Part shown: positions 43,501 through 52,134 of the stretch, in pieces
Layout: each line of letters starts with the position of its first letter
How positions within the stretch are numbered: the first letter of the stretch is position 1
Assembly (NCBI RefSeq): GCF_014199915.1
Contig: NZ_JACHOO010000002.1
Location: 660,756 to 724,755 of the forward strand
Origin: Prosthecomicrobium pneumaticum
GTDB taxonomy: Bacteria; Pseudomonadota; Alphaproteobacteria; Rhizobiales; Kaistiaceae
DNA length: 64,000 nt
Direction: 5' to 3'
Made by a program: the position numbers and the translations under genes
Notes under the pieces: model-generated
What the model was told of the DNA's origin: nothing
What the model saw: only the letters and a program-made list of their open reading frames with translations
Databases searched by the model: none

Positions 43501-44093
43501 ACCGGCTCGATGCCGGCGCGCGGGCAGCGCGCGGCCTCGGCCTCGGGCTTTCGATCGTCGAGCGGATCGCCCGCGTGCTCAAGCACCGGGTGCGCGTCGT
43601 CTCCGAGCCCGGCCGCGGCTCACATTTCTCCGTCGAGCTGCCACGTGCCGAAGGGCGCGCCGCCACCATCCCCGCCCATGCCGCCGCACCCGCCCCGGCC
43701 GCGGCGCTCGACGGGCTCGTCGTGCTGGCGCTCGACAACGAGCCGCAGATCCTCGCCGGCACCGCGGCGCTGCTCGGCGGCTGGGGCTGCCACGTCATCA
43801 CCGCGCTGTCGGCCGACGAAGCGGTGCACGCCGCGGCCGCAGGGCGGGCGCCGCCCGACGTGCTCCTCGTCGATTATCATCTCGATACGGGGAACGGGCT
43901 CGAGGCGATCGGCCGGCTGCGCTCGCGCTTCGGCAGCGCGGTGCCGGCCGCGCTCGTCACGGCCGACCGCACGCCGGCGGTGCGCGAGACCGCGACGGCG
44001 GCCGCCGTGACGGTGATCAACAAGCCGGTCAAGCCGGCGGCGCTGCGCGCCTTTCTCGCCCGCAGCCGGGCGCTCAAGGCGGCAGCGGAATAG
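40593..44093 (+). CDS. Sodium:solute symporter / hybrid histidine kinase fusion (CbrA/CrbS-like)
   Basis: 1166-aa membrane sensor. Residues ~1-500 form an SSS transporter fold of about 13 helices (LSLSVYCTSWTFFGSVGLAS and SIADFIGARYGKSYAV are classic). Then come a linker, a PAS domain (about 635-750, VFDRELKLICWNRPF), a coiled coil and the kinase core with His811 in GHDILQPLN, SNAVKYTASG, DTGLGIP and GLGLGLSIVERI. The C-terminal receiver has phospho-Asp1094 in LLVDYHLD and NKPVKP. CbrA senses histidine and CrbS governs acetate use in other bacteria, and the ligand here is open. The start at 40593 has GGGGGAGG 4-11 nt upstream. No cognate regulator follows. It ends 3 bp from convergent pbpC. 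Confidence 0.92.
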   Translation: MLQGSIVVLAAILYIGFLFLVASYGDRARRPRASGRGRPFIYALSLSVYCTSWTFFGSVGLASRSGLEFLTIYLGPALMIGLFYPLLRRLVRLAKAERITSIADFIGARYGKSYAVAGVVALIAVVGIVPYIALQLKAISTSFVTLAGPGGGFAALGDVAFPIALALAAFSILFGTRHADATEHQEGLMLAIATESLIKLVAFLAVGLYVTYGLFDGFGDLAAQAAARAGTIDILGRPFDGGAWLTMTLLSFCAIVLLPRQFHVTVVENNADSELRRARWLLPSYLVLINLFVVPIALAGLVLLPAGVDADTYVVALPMAHGAEALTLFAFVGGLSAATAMVIVECVALSIMISNDVVMPLLLRHRQHGFDAGADQRPRLLLIRRAAILLVMLLAYGYYKATGGTAALASIGLLSFAAIAQFAPAFFGGLVWRRATGRGAIAGMLAGFAVWLYTLMLPAFAASGWLPERFVTEGPFGLGFLRPEGLLNFSFEPLTHGVVWSLSVNILAFVLVSLARGPEPSERVQATIFVAAERVHAPALRLWRTAVTVRDLEETVARFLGAERTGRSFAAYARERGIALDPARPADLPLLRFAERLLASAIGAASSRLVLSLLIKRRDPATKGAVKLLDDASAAIQYNRDLLQTAIDQVSQGIAVFDRELKLICWNRPFRALLDLPPELGQVGIGLDAILRHQAAVGAFGPGPIEEAVASRLDRLVGRRGPYQEVLHPSGTVLEVRVDAMPDGGIVATFADITERVKSAEALERARDTLEKRVQERTEELVRVNEQLVRAKAEADEANLSKTRFLAAAGHDILQPLNAARLYTTSLVERFDKGPERALVGNIDSALEGVEEIIGAVLDISRLDAGALKPEIGVFALDDVLRPIAAEFDAMAREKGVALRFVPTSLSVRSDRRLLRRVVQNLVSNAVKYTASGRVLLGARRRGETVVISVYDTGLGIPASKQKAIFREFHRLDAGARAARGLGLGLSIVERIARVLKHRVRVVSEPGRGSHFSVELPRAEGRAATIPAHAAAPAPAAALDGLVVLALDNEPQILAGTAALLGGWGCHVITALSADEAVHAAAAGRAPPDVLLVDYHLDTGNGLEAIGRLRSRFGSAVPAALVTADRTPAVRETATAAAVTVINKPVKPAALRAFLARSRALKAAAE

Positions 44094-44096
44094 GTC

Positions 44097-46301
44097 TCAT
44101 TCGACGAACACCGTCACCCGGTCGGAGCGGCCGTCGGCATCGACCACCGAGAGGGTGACGAAGCCGGGCCCCTCCGGGGCATAGCTCTCGCTGCGGGCAA
44201 ACGGCGAGCGCGCGATCGGCACGCCATTGGCGAGGAAGACGAAGGGCGGCCGGCCGTTCCGCACCTTGATGGCGAGCGGCCCGGGATCGCCGGCGGCGAA
44301 ACCGAGATCGATCGCCACGCCGTCGGGCGGAAAGGCGATCTCCGGCAGGTCGTCGGCCTTGCCGGCGAGCACGGCGCGGCCACGGAAACGGCGCAGCGGC
44401 GCCGGCAGGTCGCCGGTGCGGGCGATGAGCGCACCGGCGGGTGCAGGCCGCAGCGGCGCCGGCTCATGGCCGAGCCGGTCGAAGGCCTCGAAGAGGATCG
44501 GCGCCGCCGTGCCGATGCCGGTGAGGCCGGTGACCGGCGCGCCGTCCGGCCGTCCGACCCAGACGCCGATCACCACCGATCCGTCGAAGCCGATCGACCA
44601 GGCGTCGCGATAGCCATAGGAGGTGCCGGTCTTGTAGGCGATGCGGCCACGCGCGCCGTTCGCCGGCGGCGGCACGTCGGCGAGGATGTCGGCGACATAC
44701 CAGGCCGCGATACGGTCGAGCACCGGGGGGGCGGCCGCCTCCCGCACCGGCGCTGCGGCCTCCGAACCGTCGACGAGCGGAACGGGCGCGCCGCCGCGGG
44801 CGATCGCCGCATAGGTGGCGACGAGATCGCGCAGCGAAAGGCCGACGCCGCCGAGCCCGACCGCGAGGCCGGGCGCCGAGAGCTCCGGAAGCACCGGCGC
44901 GGCCGCCGCCCGCTTCAGCCGCGCCACCAGACGCGCCGGGCCGACCGCGTCGAGCACGGCGACCGCCGGCACGTTCAAGGATTCGGTGAGCGCGTCGTGC
45001 ACCGTCACCGTGCCGCGATAGAAGCCGTCGAAATTGACCGGCGTGTAGCCGGCGAAAGCGGAAGGCCGGTCCTCGATCAGGCTCTGCGGATGGGCGAGCC
45101 CGTCCTCGAAGGCGAGGCCGTAGATGAGCGGCTTGAGCGTCGAGCCGGGCGAGCGCACCGCGCGCGTCATGTCGAGATAGCCGCCGCGGCCCTCCGTCGT
45201 GAAACCGGCCGAGCCGACCGAGGCGAGAATCTCGCCCGTCGTCTGGTCGGCGACGAGGATGGCGACCGAAGCCTTCGGCCCGGCGGCGGCGGCCCGCTCG
45301 GCGGCGAGCCGCTCGAGCCGCGCCTGCAGCCGGGCATCGAGCGTGAGACGGATCGCGCCGGCGCCGGGCTGCGCCCGCCGGGCGGCATCGCCGAGATGCG
45401 CGGCGAGAAGCGGGAAATCGCGCCGCGCGGCGGGCACGCGCTCGCTCTTCGCGGCCGCGGCCGCCTCGGCATCGATGGCGCCGGCCGCCGCCAGCCGGTC
45501 GAGCACGCGGTCGCGTGCCGCCTTCGCCGCGGCCGGGTCGCGGTCCGGCCGGCGGGCCTCGGGCGCCTGCGGCAGCGCGACGAGCAGCGCGCTCTCGGCG
45601 AGCGTCAGCCGGCGCGGCTCCTTGCCGAACCAGGCGAGGCTCGCCGCCCGCACGCCCTCGATATTGCCGCCATAGGGGGCGAGGGCGAGATAGAGATCGA
45701 GGATCCCGTCCTTCGACAAGTCGGCCTCGAGCCGGCGGGCATGAACGATCTGGCGCAGCTTCTCGGAAAGGCCGCGGGTCGGCCGCGCCTCGATCAGGCG
45801 GGCGACCTGCATGGTCAGGGTCGAGCCGCCGGAGACGATGTGACCGGAGCGGACGAGCTGCCATGCGGCGCGGCCGATCGCCCGCCAGTCGACGCCGTGA
45901 TGGTCGCGAAAGCGGCGGTCTTCATAGGCGCAGAGCATGGCGAGGAAGGCCGGATCGACCGCGTCGCGCGCCACCGGCAGGCGCCAGCGCCCCTCGGGCG
46001 TCGTGTAGGGCCGCAACAGCGCGCCGGTGCGGTCGAGCACGACGGTCGAGCGGGCGAGCTCCGCCGCCTGGGGCGTCGCCGGGAGCGAGCCCTCGATCGC
46101 CGCGATCTCGCCCGACAGCCAGGCGACGCCGAGAAAGGCGCCGAAGGCGGTGGCGGTGAGGGCGGCCGTGATGCGGCGAGGCCATTTCCCCGCCGCCCTC
46201 CCCGCGGAGGCGGGGATCCCTCCCGCCGCGCCGTCCTCGGCCTGCGGGGTTCCGGGTCTCGCCTGGCTCGCCCGGGATGACGGACGACGAGGTCGTGACA
46301 T
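44097..46301 (-). CDS. pbpC: Penicillin-binding protein 1C
   Basis: 734-aa class-A PBP. After a ~45-residue polar N-terminus and one membrane helix (about 46-65) comes the glycosyltransferase domain (CAYEDRRFRDHHGVDWRAIGRA, catalytic Glu in YEDRRF, GGSTLTMQVARL). The transpeptidase domain has SxxK in SPGSTLKPL, SxN in ESLNVP and KTG in YKTGTSYGYRDAW. The C-terminal ~90 residues form the PbpC-specific biPBP_C domain. It polymerises and crosslinks peptidoglycan in the periplasm. The ATG at 46301 overlaps the yfhM stop, so the two are coupled as in many proteobacteria. Residues ~7-19 are encoded by a diverged copy of the 41-bp repeat. Confidence 0.94.
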   Translation of the reverse strand: MSRPRRPSSRASQARPGTPQAEDGAAGGIPASAGRAAGKWPRRITAALTATAFGAFLGVAWLSGEIAAIEGSLPATPQAAELARSTVVLDRTGALLRPYTTPEGRWRLPVARDAVDPAFLAMLCAYEDRRFRDHHGVDWRAIGRAAWQLVRSGHIVSGGSTLTMQVARLIEARPTRGLSEKLRQIVHARRLEADLSKDGILDLYLALAPYGGNIEGVRAASLAWFGKEPRRLTLAESALLVALPQAPEARRPDRDPAAAKAARDRVLDRLAAAGAIDAEAAAAAKSERVPAARRDFPLLAAHLGDAARRAQPGAGAIRLTLDARLQARLERLAAERAAAAGPKASVAILVADQTTGEILASVGSAGFTTEGRGGYLDMTRAVRSPGSTLKPLIYGLAFEDGLAHPQSLIEDRPSAFAGYTPVNFDGFYRGTVTVHDALTESLNVPAVAVLDAVGPARLVARLKRAAAAPVLPELSAPGLAVGLGGVGLSLRDLVATYAAIARGGAPVPLVDGSEAAAPVREAAAPPVLDRIAAWYVADILADVPPPANGARGRIAYKTGTSYGYRDAWSIGFDGSVVIGVWVGRPDGAPVTGLTGIGTAAPILFEAFDRLGHEPAPLRPAPAGALIARTGDLPAPLRRFRGRAVLAGKADDLPEIAFPPDGVAIDLGFAAGDPGPLAIKVRNGRPPFVFLANGVPIARSPFARSESYAPEGPGFVTLSVVDADGRSDRVTVFVE
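46247..46283. repeat. Diverged copy of the 41-bp repeat inside pbpC 5' end
   Basis: GGGTTCCGGGTCTC ... CTCGCCCGGGATGACGG aligns with the repeat at 16505-16545 with several mismatches in the middle. It lies within the first ~20 codons of pbpC, on the minus strand translated as a polar Ser/Arg/Pro/Gly segment. Confidence 0.6.
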
Positions 46302-49300
46302 CACCGCATCGCGCCGACGATCTCGACCGCGCCGGTATCGGTGCGCGCCCACCGGTCGGGATCGTACATGTCCTCGACGGTCGCCGCCGGGTGGACGAAG
46401 GTTCCGGGCGAGACGGCGCGCGCCGTATAGGCGACGGAGAATTCGAGCGGATCGGAGGCCGAGCGCGTGACGGCGGCGAGGAAGCGGTCGGTGCGCGCCT
46501 CGGTATGGGCGACATTGGTCTCGACCGACAGCCAGTCATAGCTCGCCGTATCGCCCGAGCGCGAGATGTTGGGGTTCTCGATCTCGAAGCCCGCCGGCAG
46601 TCCGTCCGTCACCATCAGCCGGCCGAACCGCCCTTCGGTCGCCGTCACGGTCAGCACCACCACCATCCGGTCGTTCTGCGCGACCGTCGACGGGTCGATT
46701 TCGGAGCCGTCCGTCGCGTAATAGGCGCGGGCGATCGAGAAGCCCACCCCACCGGCCGGCTCCGGAACGGCCGGGACGCCGGTGATGGTGAGCGCCGCGT
46801 CGAGCGCCGTCGTGCCGGTGTTGGCGATGGCGAGCGGCCGGTCCTCCACCTCTGTGCCGGAGAGCTTGCGGAAGAGCGGCAGGTCGGCTGCGACGCCGTC
46901 GACCTCGGCCGAGCCCTTCGCCATGCCGTCCATCAGCGCGGCGGCGGCGAGGAGCGTCCAGCTCTGCTCCTGCGTCGAGACGGCGCGGCGGGTCGCGCGG
47001 GTCTCCGACACCCTGTCGATGAGCGCGCCGAGATCGAGCCCGTTCTGGCCCGTCTCGGCCGCGAGGGTGAGCACGCCCGCCTCGTCGCGGAGCGCCGAGC
47101 CGTAATCGTCGCGGCCGCCCGACTGCGGACCCGCGCCGGCGCGGGCGTCTCGATAAGCCGCCTCGAAGACGCGCTCGGCCCGGGCCCTGTCGCCATAAAG
47201 GGCGAGGCCGGCGCCGATCTGCGCCTTGGCGAGCGGCGTCGCGAAGGCATCGAGCTTGGTCTCCGCATAATAGCGCAGGTCGCCGATCGCCGCCCGGCCG
47301 TTGCGGGCGAGCACGTAGAGCGCATAGGCGATCGCCTCGCCGCCGCTTTCGAAATCCTGCGCATAGGCGAGCTTGTTGGCGAGATTGTCGACGGCATTGC
47401 CGAAGGCGACCTCGGGAACGGCATAGCCGACCGCCTTCGCCCGGGTGAGGAAGTCCGTCACATAGGCGTCGAGCCAGAGATCGTCCCAGCCCGGCCCCCA
47501 CAGGCCGAAGGAGCCGGCGCCCGACTGGTTGGCGAGCACGGCGCCGATCGCATCCGCGACGCGCTTCCGGATCTCGGTGTCCTCGGCGATGCCGATCGTC
47601 GCCGCCACCTGGTTGAGATAGAGGAGCGGCATCGCCCGGCTGGCGATCTGCTCCGTGCAGCCATAGGGATAGCGGTCGAGCGCGTCGATCAGCGTCGCCA
47701 CGTCGAGCCGCGCCGGACCGCCGAGGCCGAGCGTCGCGCTCGCCGTGCCGGGCACGAAATCGGCAAAGGCGGCGCCGTTCACCGTCAGCCGGCCGGTCTG
47801 CGGCGCAAGCGCGACGAGCGACCGGCGCGACACCGGCGTCCCGGCCGGACGGATGCCGAGCGCATAATCCTTCGGGAAGCGCTCGCCGTCCGGCGCGGCG
47901 AGGTCGACCGTGATCGTGTGATCGCCGATGTCGACCGCCTCGATCGGCAGGACGAGGGTGACCTTCTGCTTCTCGGCGAGGGTGACGATGCGGGCGGCGT
48001 CCTCGGACGCGAGGGCGAGGCCGGCGGCGCCGATCGCGAGCGTGTAGTCGCCCGCTCGGCCGGCGACATTGTCGATCTCGACGAGCAGCCGGCTCTTGTC
48101 GCCCGGCGTCATGAAGCGCGGCAGGCTCGCCGAGACGACGACCGGATCGCGCACGATCACGTCCTTCTCGGCATGGCCGACGCCGGCCTTCGACCAGGCC
48201 ATCGCCATCACTCGCACCGTGCCGTTGAAGTCCGGCAGGTCGAAGGAGACCGTGGCGCGGCCGTCATCGTCGACACGGACGACACCGGAATGGAAGGCGA
48301 GCAGCTTCTGTGTCGGCGGCGGCGCCTTGAGCCCGGCCGAACCGCCATCGCCGCCCGAGCGCAGCACGCCGGGCACGCCCTGCATGCGGTCGATCAGCTG
48401 GCCGTAGAGATCACGGATCTCGGTGCCGAGCCGGCGCTGGCCATAATACCAGCCGTCCGGGTCCGGCGTCCTGAAGCCGGTCAGGTTGAGAATGCCGACA
48501 TCGACGGCGGCGACCGTTACATAGGCCTCCGTCCCCGGCGCGAGATCGCGGAGCGTCACGGGGATCGCCATGGCCTCGCGCGGCCGCAACTCGGCGGCGA
48601 CGTCGAGGGCGAGATCGAGCTTGCGCTCGCCCGGATCGACCGCCAGCCAGGAAAGGCCGAGGGCGCGCGCCGGCATGCGCTTCGCGGCGATGTCCATCGG
48701 CCGGTAGAGCGCCGCCGTCACATAGGCGCCCGGCCCCCATTCGGCGGTGACCGGCAGCGCCACGGTGGTGCCGCCCTCCGGCACCTCGACCGTCTTCATG
48801 GCGATCAGCCGGTCGTCGATGACGGCGACGAGCGCGACGCCGGCGAAACGCGCCTCGAGGCGCAGATGGGCGGTGTCCCCGACCTTATAGCGCGGCTTGT
48901 CGAGCGACACGCCGAGCATGTCGGGCGTCTCCGAGCCGCCGGCGGCGTCGACATACCAGCCGGCGTCGAAATCGACGCTCGAGGCGGTCGTCGCCGCGCC
49001 CGACAGCGTCGCGGTCAGGCGGTAATGGCCCCAGTCCACCGGCAGAGAGAGCTTCGCCGGCTCGCCCGACGCGGCGAGATCGAGCGCGCCGTCGGCGATC
49101 TTCTCCGCCGAGGTGATCGGCTCATAGTTCCAGTTGCCGTCGCGGCGATACCATTGGTAGGTCGTCGTCAGCCGTTCGAGCGTCCAGGCGACGCCCGCGG
49201 CGGCGATGCGCGTGCCGTCGCCGCCGATCGCGACGAGCATGAAATCGGCCGGGCCGCCCTCGGCGACGCTGCCGTCGAAGGCCGGCCGGATGCCGAGCCG

Positions 49301-51805
49301 CGGCCCGCCGGCGTCGACCGGCCGGCTGAGCCGCCGTTCGACCGCCCGGCCATTGGTGTCGGTGACGCGCACCACGATCTCGGCGTTCCACAGCCGCGTC
49401 GTCTCGGGCAGCGTCGGCACCGTGGCCTCGAAGGCGGCGGCGCCGTCCGTATCGGTGAGGCCGGTGGCGCCGAGCGTGTCGCGCACCGTCGGGGCCGGAT
49501 CGTCGGCGAGGCCGAAGCGATAGCCCGGATAGGCATCGAGCGTCGCGGTCGGCGTCGCGATCACCTCGCCGTCGACCGCGAGATCGCCCGCCGGCGCGCC
49601 GTAGAGGTAGCGCGCGGCGATCGAGAGCGGCAGCGCGCCGCCGGAGGTGAGCCGCTCGGCCGGGCTGTCCGCCTCGAAGGCGAGCCGGTCGGGCTCGAAA
49701 TCCTCGACGAGCACGGAGATTTCGGCGATCGGTGCGCCCTTCGGATCGACGAAGAGCTTGAACCGCCAGGCGCCGCGCATCGCCTCGGCGGCGAGCGGCA
49801 CGGCGGCGTGATAGCCCCCCAGCCCCTGATCGGCGATCTGCTCGCGCGACGCCTCGACCGAATCCGGCCGCTCGACGACGAGGGTGAGCGGCAGGCCGTC
49901 GACCGACTGCGCGCGCGAATCGCGCAGCAGCGCCGTCAGATGCACCGTCTCGCCCGGCCGGTAGATGCCCCGCTCCGGCGTCAGGAAGGCGTCGATCGCC
50001 GCGGGCGCCGGCCGGCCGTCGACGCCGCGATCGGCAAGGTCGAACGGCGTCTTCTTCAGATCGAGGAAGGCATAGTCGCCGGCATCCGTCTCGGCGACGA
50101 GGAGCTGCGGTGCCATGCCGCCGGCGCCGCGGGCAAGGCCGGGCTCGAAGCGGACATGGCCGTCGGCGTCGGTCGTCGCCTCGCCGAGCACTTCGTCATT
50201 GGTGGCGACGAGCTTCACGCGGGCGCCGGCGAGCGCCTTCGCCGAGCCGAGCGAGCGCACGAAGGCGTGCACCCCGTCGGTGGCCGAGAGCGCGGTGAGG
50301 CCGAGATCCGAGACGATGAACCACTGCGTCGCCTGCGTCCCCCACTGGTTCTGCTGGTCGAGCGCGGCGCGCCCGACGATCACATAGACGCCCGGTTCGG
50401 CCTTGCCGACCGCCTCGGTGATCGGGATCGCCGTGGTGATCGTCTCGTTGAGCGTGCCGCCCTTCACCTCGATCTCGCCCTGCCAGACGAGCGTGCCCGA
50501 ACTGTCGCCGATCTGATCGGCGGCATAGCGTTCGAGCTGGCGAAGGAAAGTGCCGTCGCGCACCGCAGAGGCGAGCGCGCGGTCGCCGATCCGGTAGACC
50601 TTGGCGTCGATGCGGTCGGCATTGACCGAATCGATCGGGATCGAGGCCTCGCCGCCCGCCGGCAGCACATAGGCCTTGCCGGCGAAGCCGACCCAGGGCG
50701 CCCGGTCGCGGACATAGCTCGTGATCTCGACCTGGCGCGCGAGCGCCTCATCGTCGGCGGCCGGCAGGCCGGGCCGCACCCGCACCGTATAGCGACCGCC
50801 ATGCTTCAGACCTTCGACACAGACCTGATTGTCGCGCGGCTCGATGGCGAGACCGGTGCCGCCCTCGACGGTGACGAAATCGGCGATCGGCGCGCCGGGC
50901 TTCAGACTGTCCGAGAAGACGATGCAGAGCCGCGGCGAGGCCGAATCGGCGTCGACCTCGTTCGAGACGACGCGGAAGCCGTATTGCTCGAGCGCCCGCT
51001 CGTAATCGGCGGCGACGGCGGCGTCGGCCTCGAGCCCGCGGCTGGCGCGATAGGCCTTCAGCGCCATCCTGCCCTCGCCGCGCTTCTCGAACGCCCGGCC
51101 GAGCAGCGCGAGCGCCTGCGCCCGCTCCGCCGGCCCGGTCATCCGCAGATAGGCGGCGATGACCGCGGCCGTGCCGTCGGTCTTCGCCTCGTTCTGAGCC
51201 TGCCAGTCCTGCGGGCTGCGGCCGAGCGCGGCGCGGGCGAGCGCGAGCCAGTTCGCCGGATCCTCGGGCGACAGGGCGAGCAGTCCGATCGCCGCGCTCG
51301 ACGCGGCCTCGAAATCGCCGCCCGACAGGGCCTGCGCGAGATCGGCCGAGAGCGTCGCGGCGCTGCGGGACTCGCCCGCAGCGCGCTGCGCGAGCGCGCC
51401 CTCGAGGGCGCGCGCCTCGTCCATGAACCAGGGCATGACGAAGCCGAGCTCGTCGCGCCGCTTCACCGTCTCGCTCTGCGACAGGGTGGCGACCGGCACG
51501 ATTCGGCCGGCCGTGGCCCCGGGCGCCTGGGTCAGCGTGCCGAAATCGGACTTCAGGAAGCACCAGCGCGCCTTCTCGTTATAGGTGAAGGCACGGCAGG
51601 ATTGGTCCGCCGTGCAGGCCGCGGTGCAGGCGTCGAGATCGACATCCTTCAGCGTTTCGAGATCGAAACCGGGATAATCGGCGTTCCGCGTGGTGACGAC
51701 ACGCTGACCCGCAGCCTCGTCGCGCGCCGCGGCCGGCCCGGCGGCGAGCGCGGCGAGACCGAGCACCATCAGCGCATGGCGCGCGAAACGGCGAAGACCG
51801 CGCAT
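46301..51805 (-). CDS. yfhM: Alpha-2-macroglobulin-family periplasmic protein (YfhM-like) with PAN domain
   Basis: 1834-aa bacterial alpha-2-macroglobulin, thought to trap proteases that breach the outer membrane, working beside PbpC. The signal peptide (residues 1-27) is Sec type I, with no lipobox cysteine, so the protein is likely soluble rather than a lipoprotein as in E. coli. Residues ~35-90 form a PAN/Apple-like module with cysteines (DACTAACTADQSCRAF). Macroglobulin domains follow, a bait region lies mid-protein (about 1020-1090), and the thioester motif CTEQ is at 1383-1386 (YPYGCTEQIASRAMPLLYL). The C-terminal complement-like domain completes it. The pbpC-yfhM pair is the conserved type. 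Confidence 0.93.
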   Translation of the reverse strand: MRGLRRFARHALMVLGLAALAAGPAAARDEAAGQRVVTTRNADYPGFDLETLKDVDLDACTAACTADQSCRAFTYNEKARWCFLKSDFGTLTQAPGATAGRIVPVATLSQSETVKRRDELGFVMPWFMDEARALEGALAQRAAGESRSAATLSADLAQALSGGDFEAASSAAIGLLALSPEDPANWLALARAALGRSPQDWQAQNEAKTDGTAAVIAAYLRMTGPAERAQALALLGRAFEKRGEGRMALKAYRASRGLEADAAVAADYERALEQYGFRVVSNEVDADSASPRLCIVFSDSLKPGAPIADFVTVEGGTGLAIEPRDNQVCVEGLKHGGRYTVRVRPGLPAADDEALARQVEITSYVRDRAPWVGFAGKAYVLPAGGEASIPIDSVNADRIDAKVYRIGDRALASAVRDGTFLRQLERYAADQIGDSSGTLVWQGEIEVKGGTLNETITTAIPITEAVGKAEPGVYVIVGRAALDQQNQWGTQATQWFIVSDLGLTALSATDGVHAFVRSLGSAKALAGARVKLVATNDEVLGEATTDADGHVRFEPGLARGAGGMAPQLLVAETDAGDYAFLDLKKTPFDLADRGVDGRPAPAAIDAFLTPERGIYRPGETVHLTALLRDSRAQSVDGLPLTLVVERPDSVEASREQIADQGLGGYHAAVPLAAEAMRGAWRFKLFVDPKGAPIAEISVLVEDFEPDRLAFEADSPAERLTSGGALPLSIAARYLYGAPAGDLAVDGEVIATPTATLDAYPGYRFGLADDPAPTVRDTLGATGLTDTDGAAAFEATVPTLPETTRLWNAEIVVRVTDTNGRAVERRLSRPVDAGGPRLGIRPAFDGSVAEGGPADFMLVAIGGDGTRIAAAGVAWTLERLTTTYQWYRRDGNWNYEPITSAEKIADGALDLAASGEPAKLSLPVDWGHYRLTATLSGAATTASSVDFDAGWYVDAAGGSETPDMLGVSLDKPRYKVGDTAHLRLEARFAGVALVAVIDDRLIAMKTVEVPEGGTTVALPVTAEWGPGAYVTAALYRPMDIAAKRMPARALGLSWLAVDPGERKLDLALDVAAELRPREAMAIPVTLRDLAPGTEAYVTVAAVDVGILNLTGFRTPDPDGWYYGQRRLGTEIRDLYGQLIDRMQGVPGVLRSGGDGGSAGLKAPPPTQKLLAFHSGVVRVDDDGRATVSFDLPDFNGTVRVMAMAWSKAGVGHAEKDVIVRDPVVVSASLPRFMTPGDKSRLLVEIDNVAGRAGDYTLAIGAAGLALASEDAARIVTLAEKQKVTLVLPIEAVDIGDHTITVDLAAPDGERFPKDYALGIRPAGTPVSRRSLVALAPQTGRLTVNGAAFADFVPGTASATLGLGGPARLDVATLIDALDRYPYGCTEQIASRAMPLLYLNQVAATIGIAEDTEIRKRVADAIGAVLANQSGAGSFGLWGPGWDDLWLDAYVTDFLTRAKAVGYAVPEVAFGNAVDNLANKLAYAQDFESGGEAIAYALYVLARNGRAAIGDLRYYAETKLDAFATPLAKAQIGAGLALYGDRARAERVFEAAYRDARAGAGPQSGGRDDYGSALRDEAGVLTLAAETGQNGLDLGALIDRVSETRATRRAVSTQEQSWTLLAAAALMDGMAKGSAEVDGVAADLPLFRKLSGTEVEDRPLAIANTGTTALDAALTITGVPAVPEPAGGVGFSIARAYYATDGSEIDPSTVAQNDRMVVVLTVTATEGRFGRLMVTDGLPAGFEIENPNISRSGDTASYDWLSVETNVAHTEARTDRFLAAVTRSASDPLEFSVAYTARAVSPGTFVHPAATVEDMYDPDRWARTDTGAVEIVGAMR

Positions 51806-52134
51806 CGAAACCTCCCGATCGATCAGCCCAGCCCTGCCGCGACACTACGTCCGCGCCGCCCCGCCCGCAAGCCGGGGCGGATTCCGGGGGCCTCGGTCAA
51901 GACTTTGACGGCGTTGTTCTTTTTATGTCGCGTTGGCGGCCTGTGTCCGGCGTCACAGGGTTCGCTCCACGGGGGCGCCCGCCAATGCGTCGCCGCAGGA
52001 GAACGCCTCGCCGCGGCGATCGGCCGGGGCCGAGCGGCCCGAAGCCGGGCGGCCGAACGCTATCGGAGCGGCAGAACTGGAGGCGGCGGAGCCGGACAGC
52101 CCTTCGCTCCCGGCGCACGCCCCTGCCGCGACCG
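51806..52134. other. 329-bp intergenic region between hemA and yfhM
   Basis: Holds the 3' side of hemA and the upstream region of yfhM (both minus strand). There is one T-rich patch at about 51912-51930. I see no convincing gene or terminator. Confidence 0.5.

Noticed and set aside
40563-43586. Long minus-strand open frame antisense to the SSS-kinase
   Set aside because: The plus strand carries symporter, PAS and kinase motifs. The minus frame is compositionally biased and featureless.
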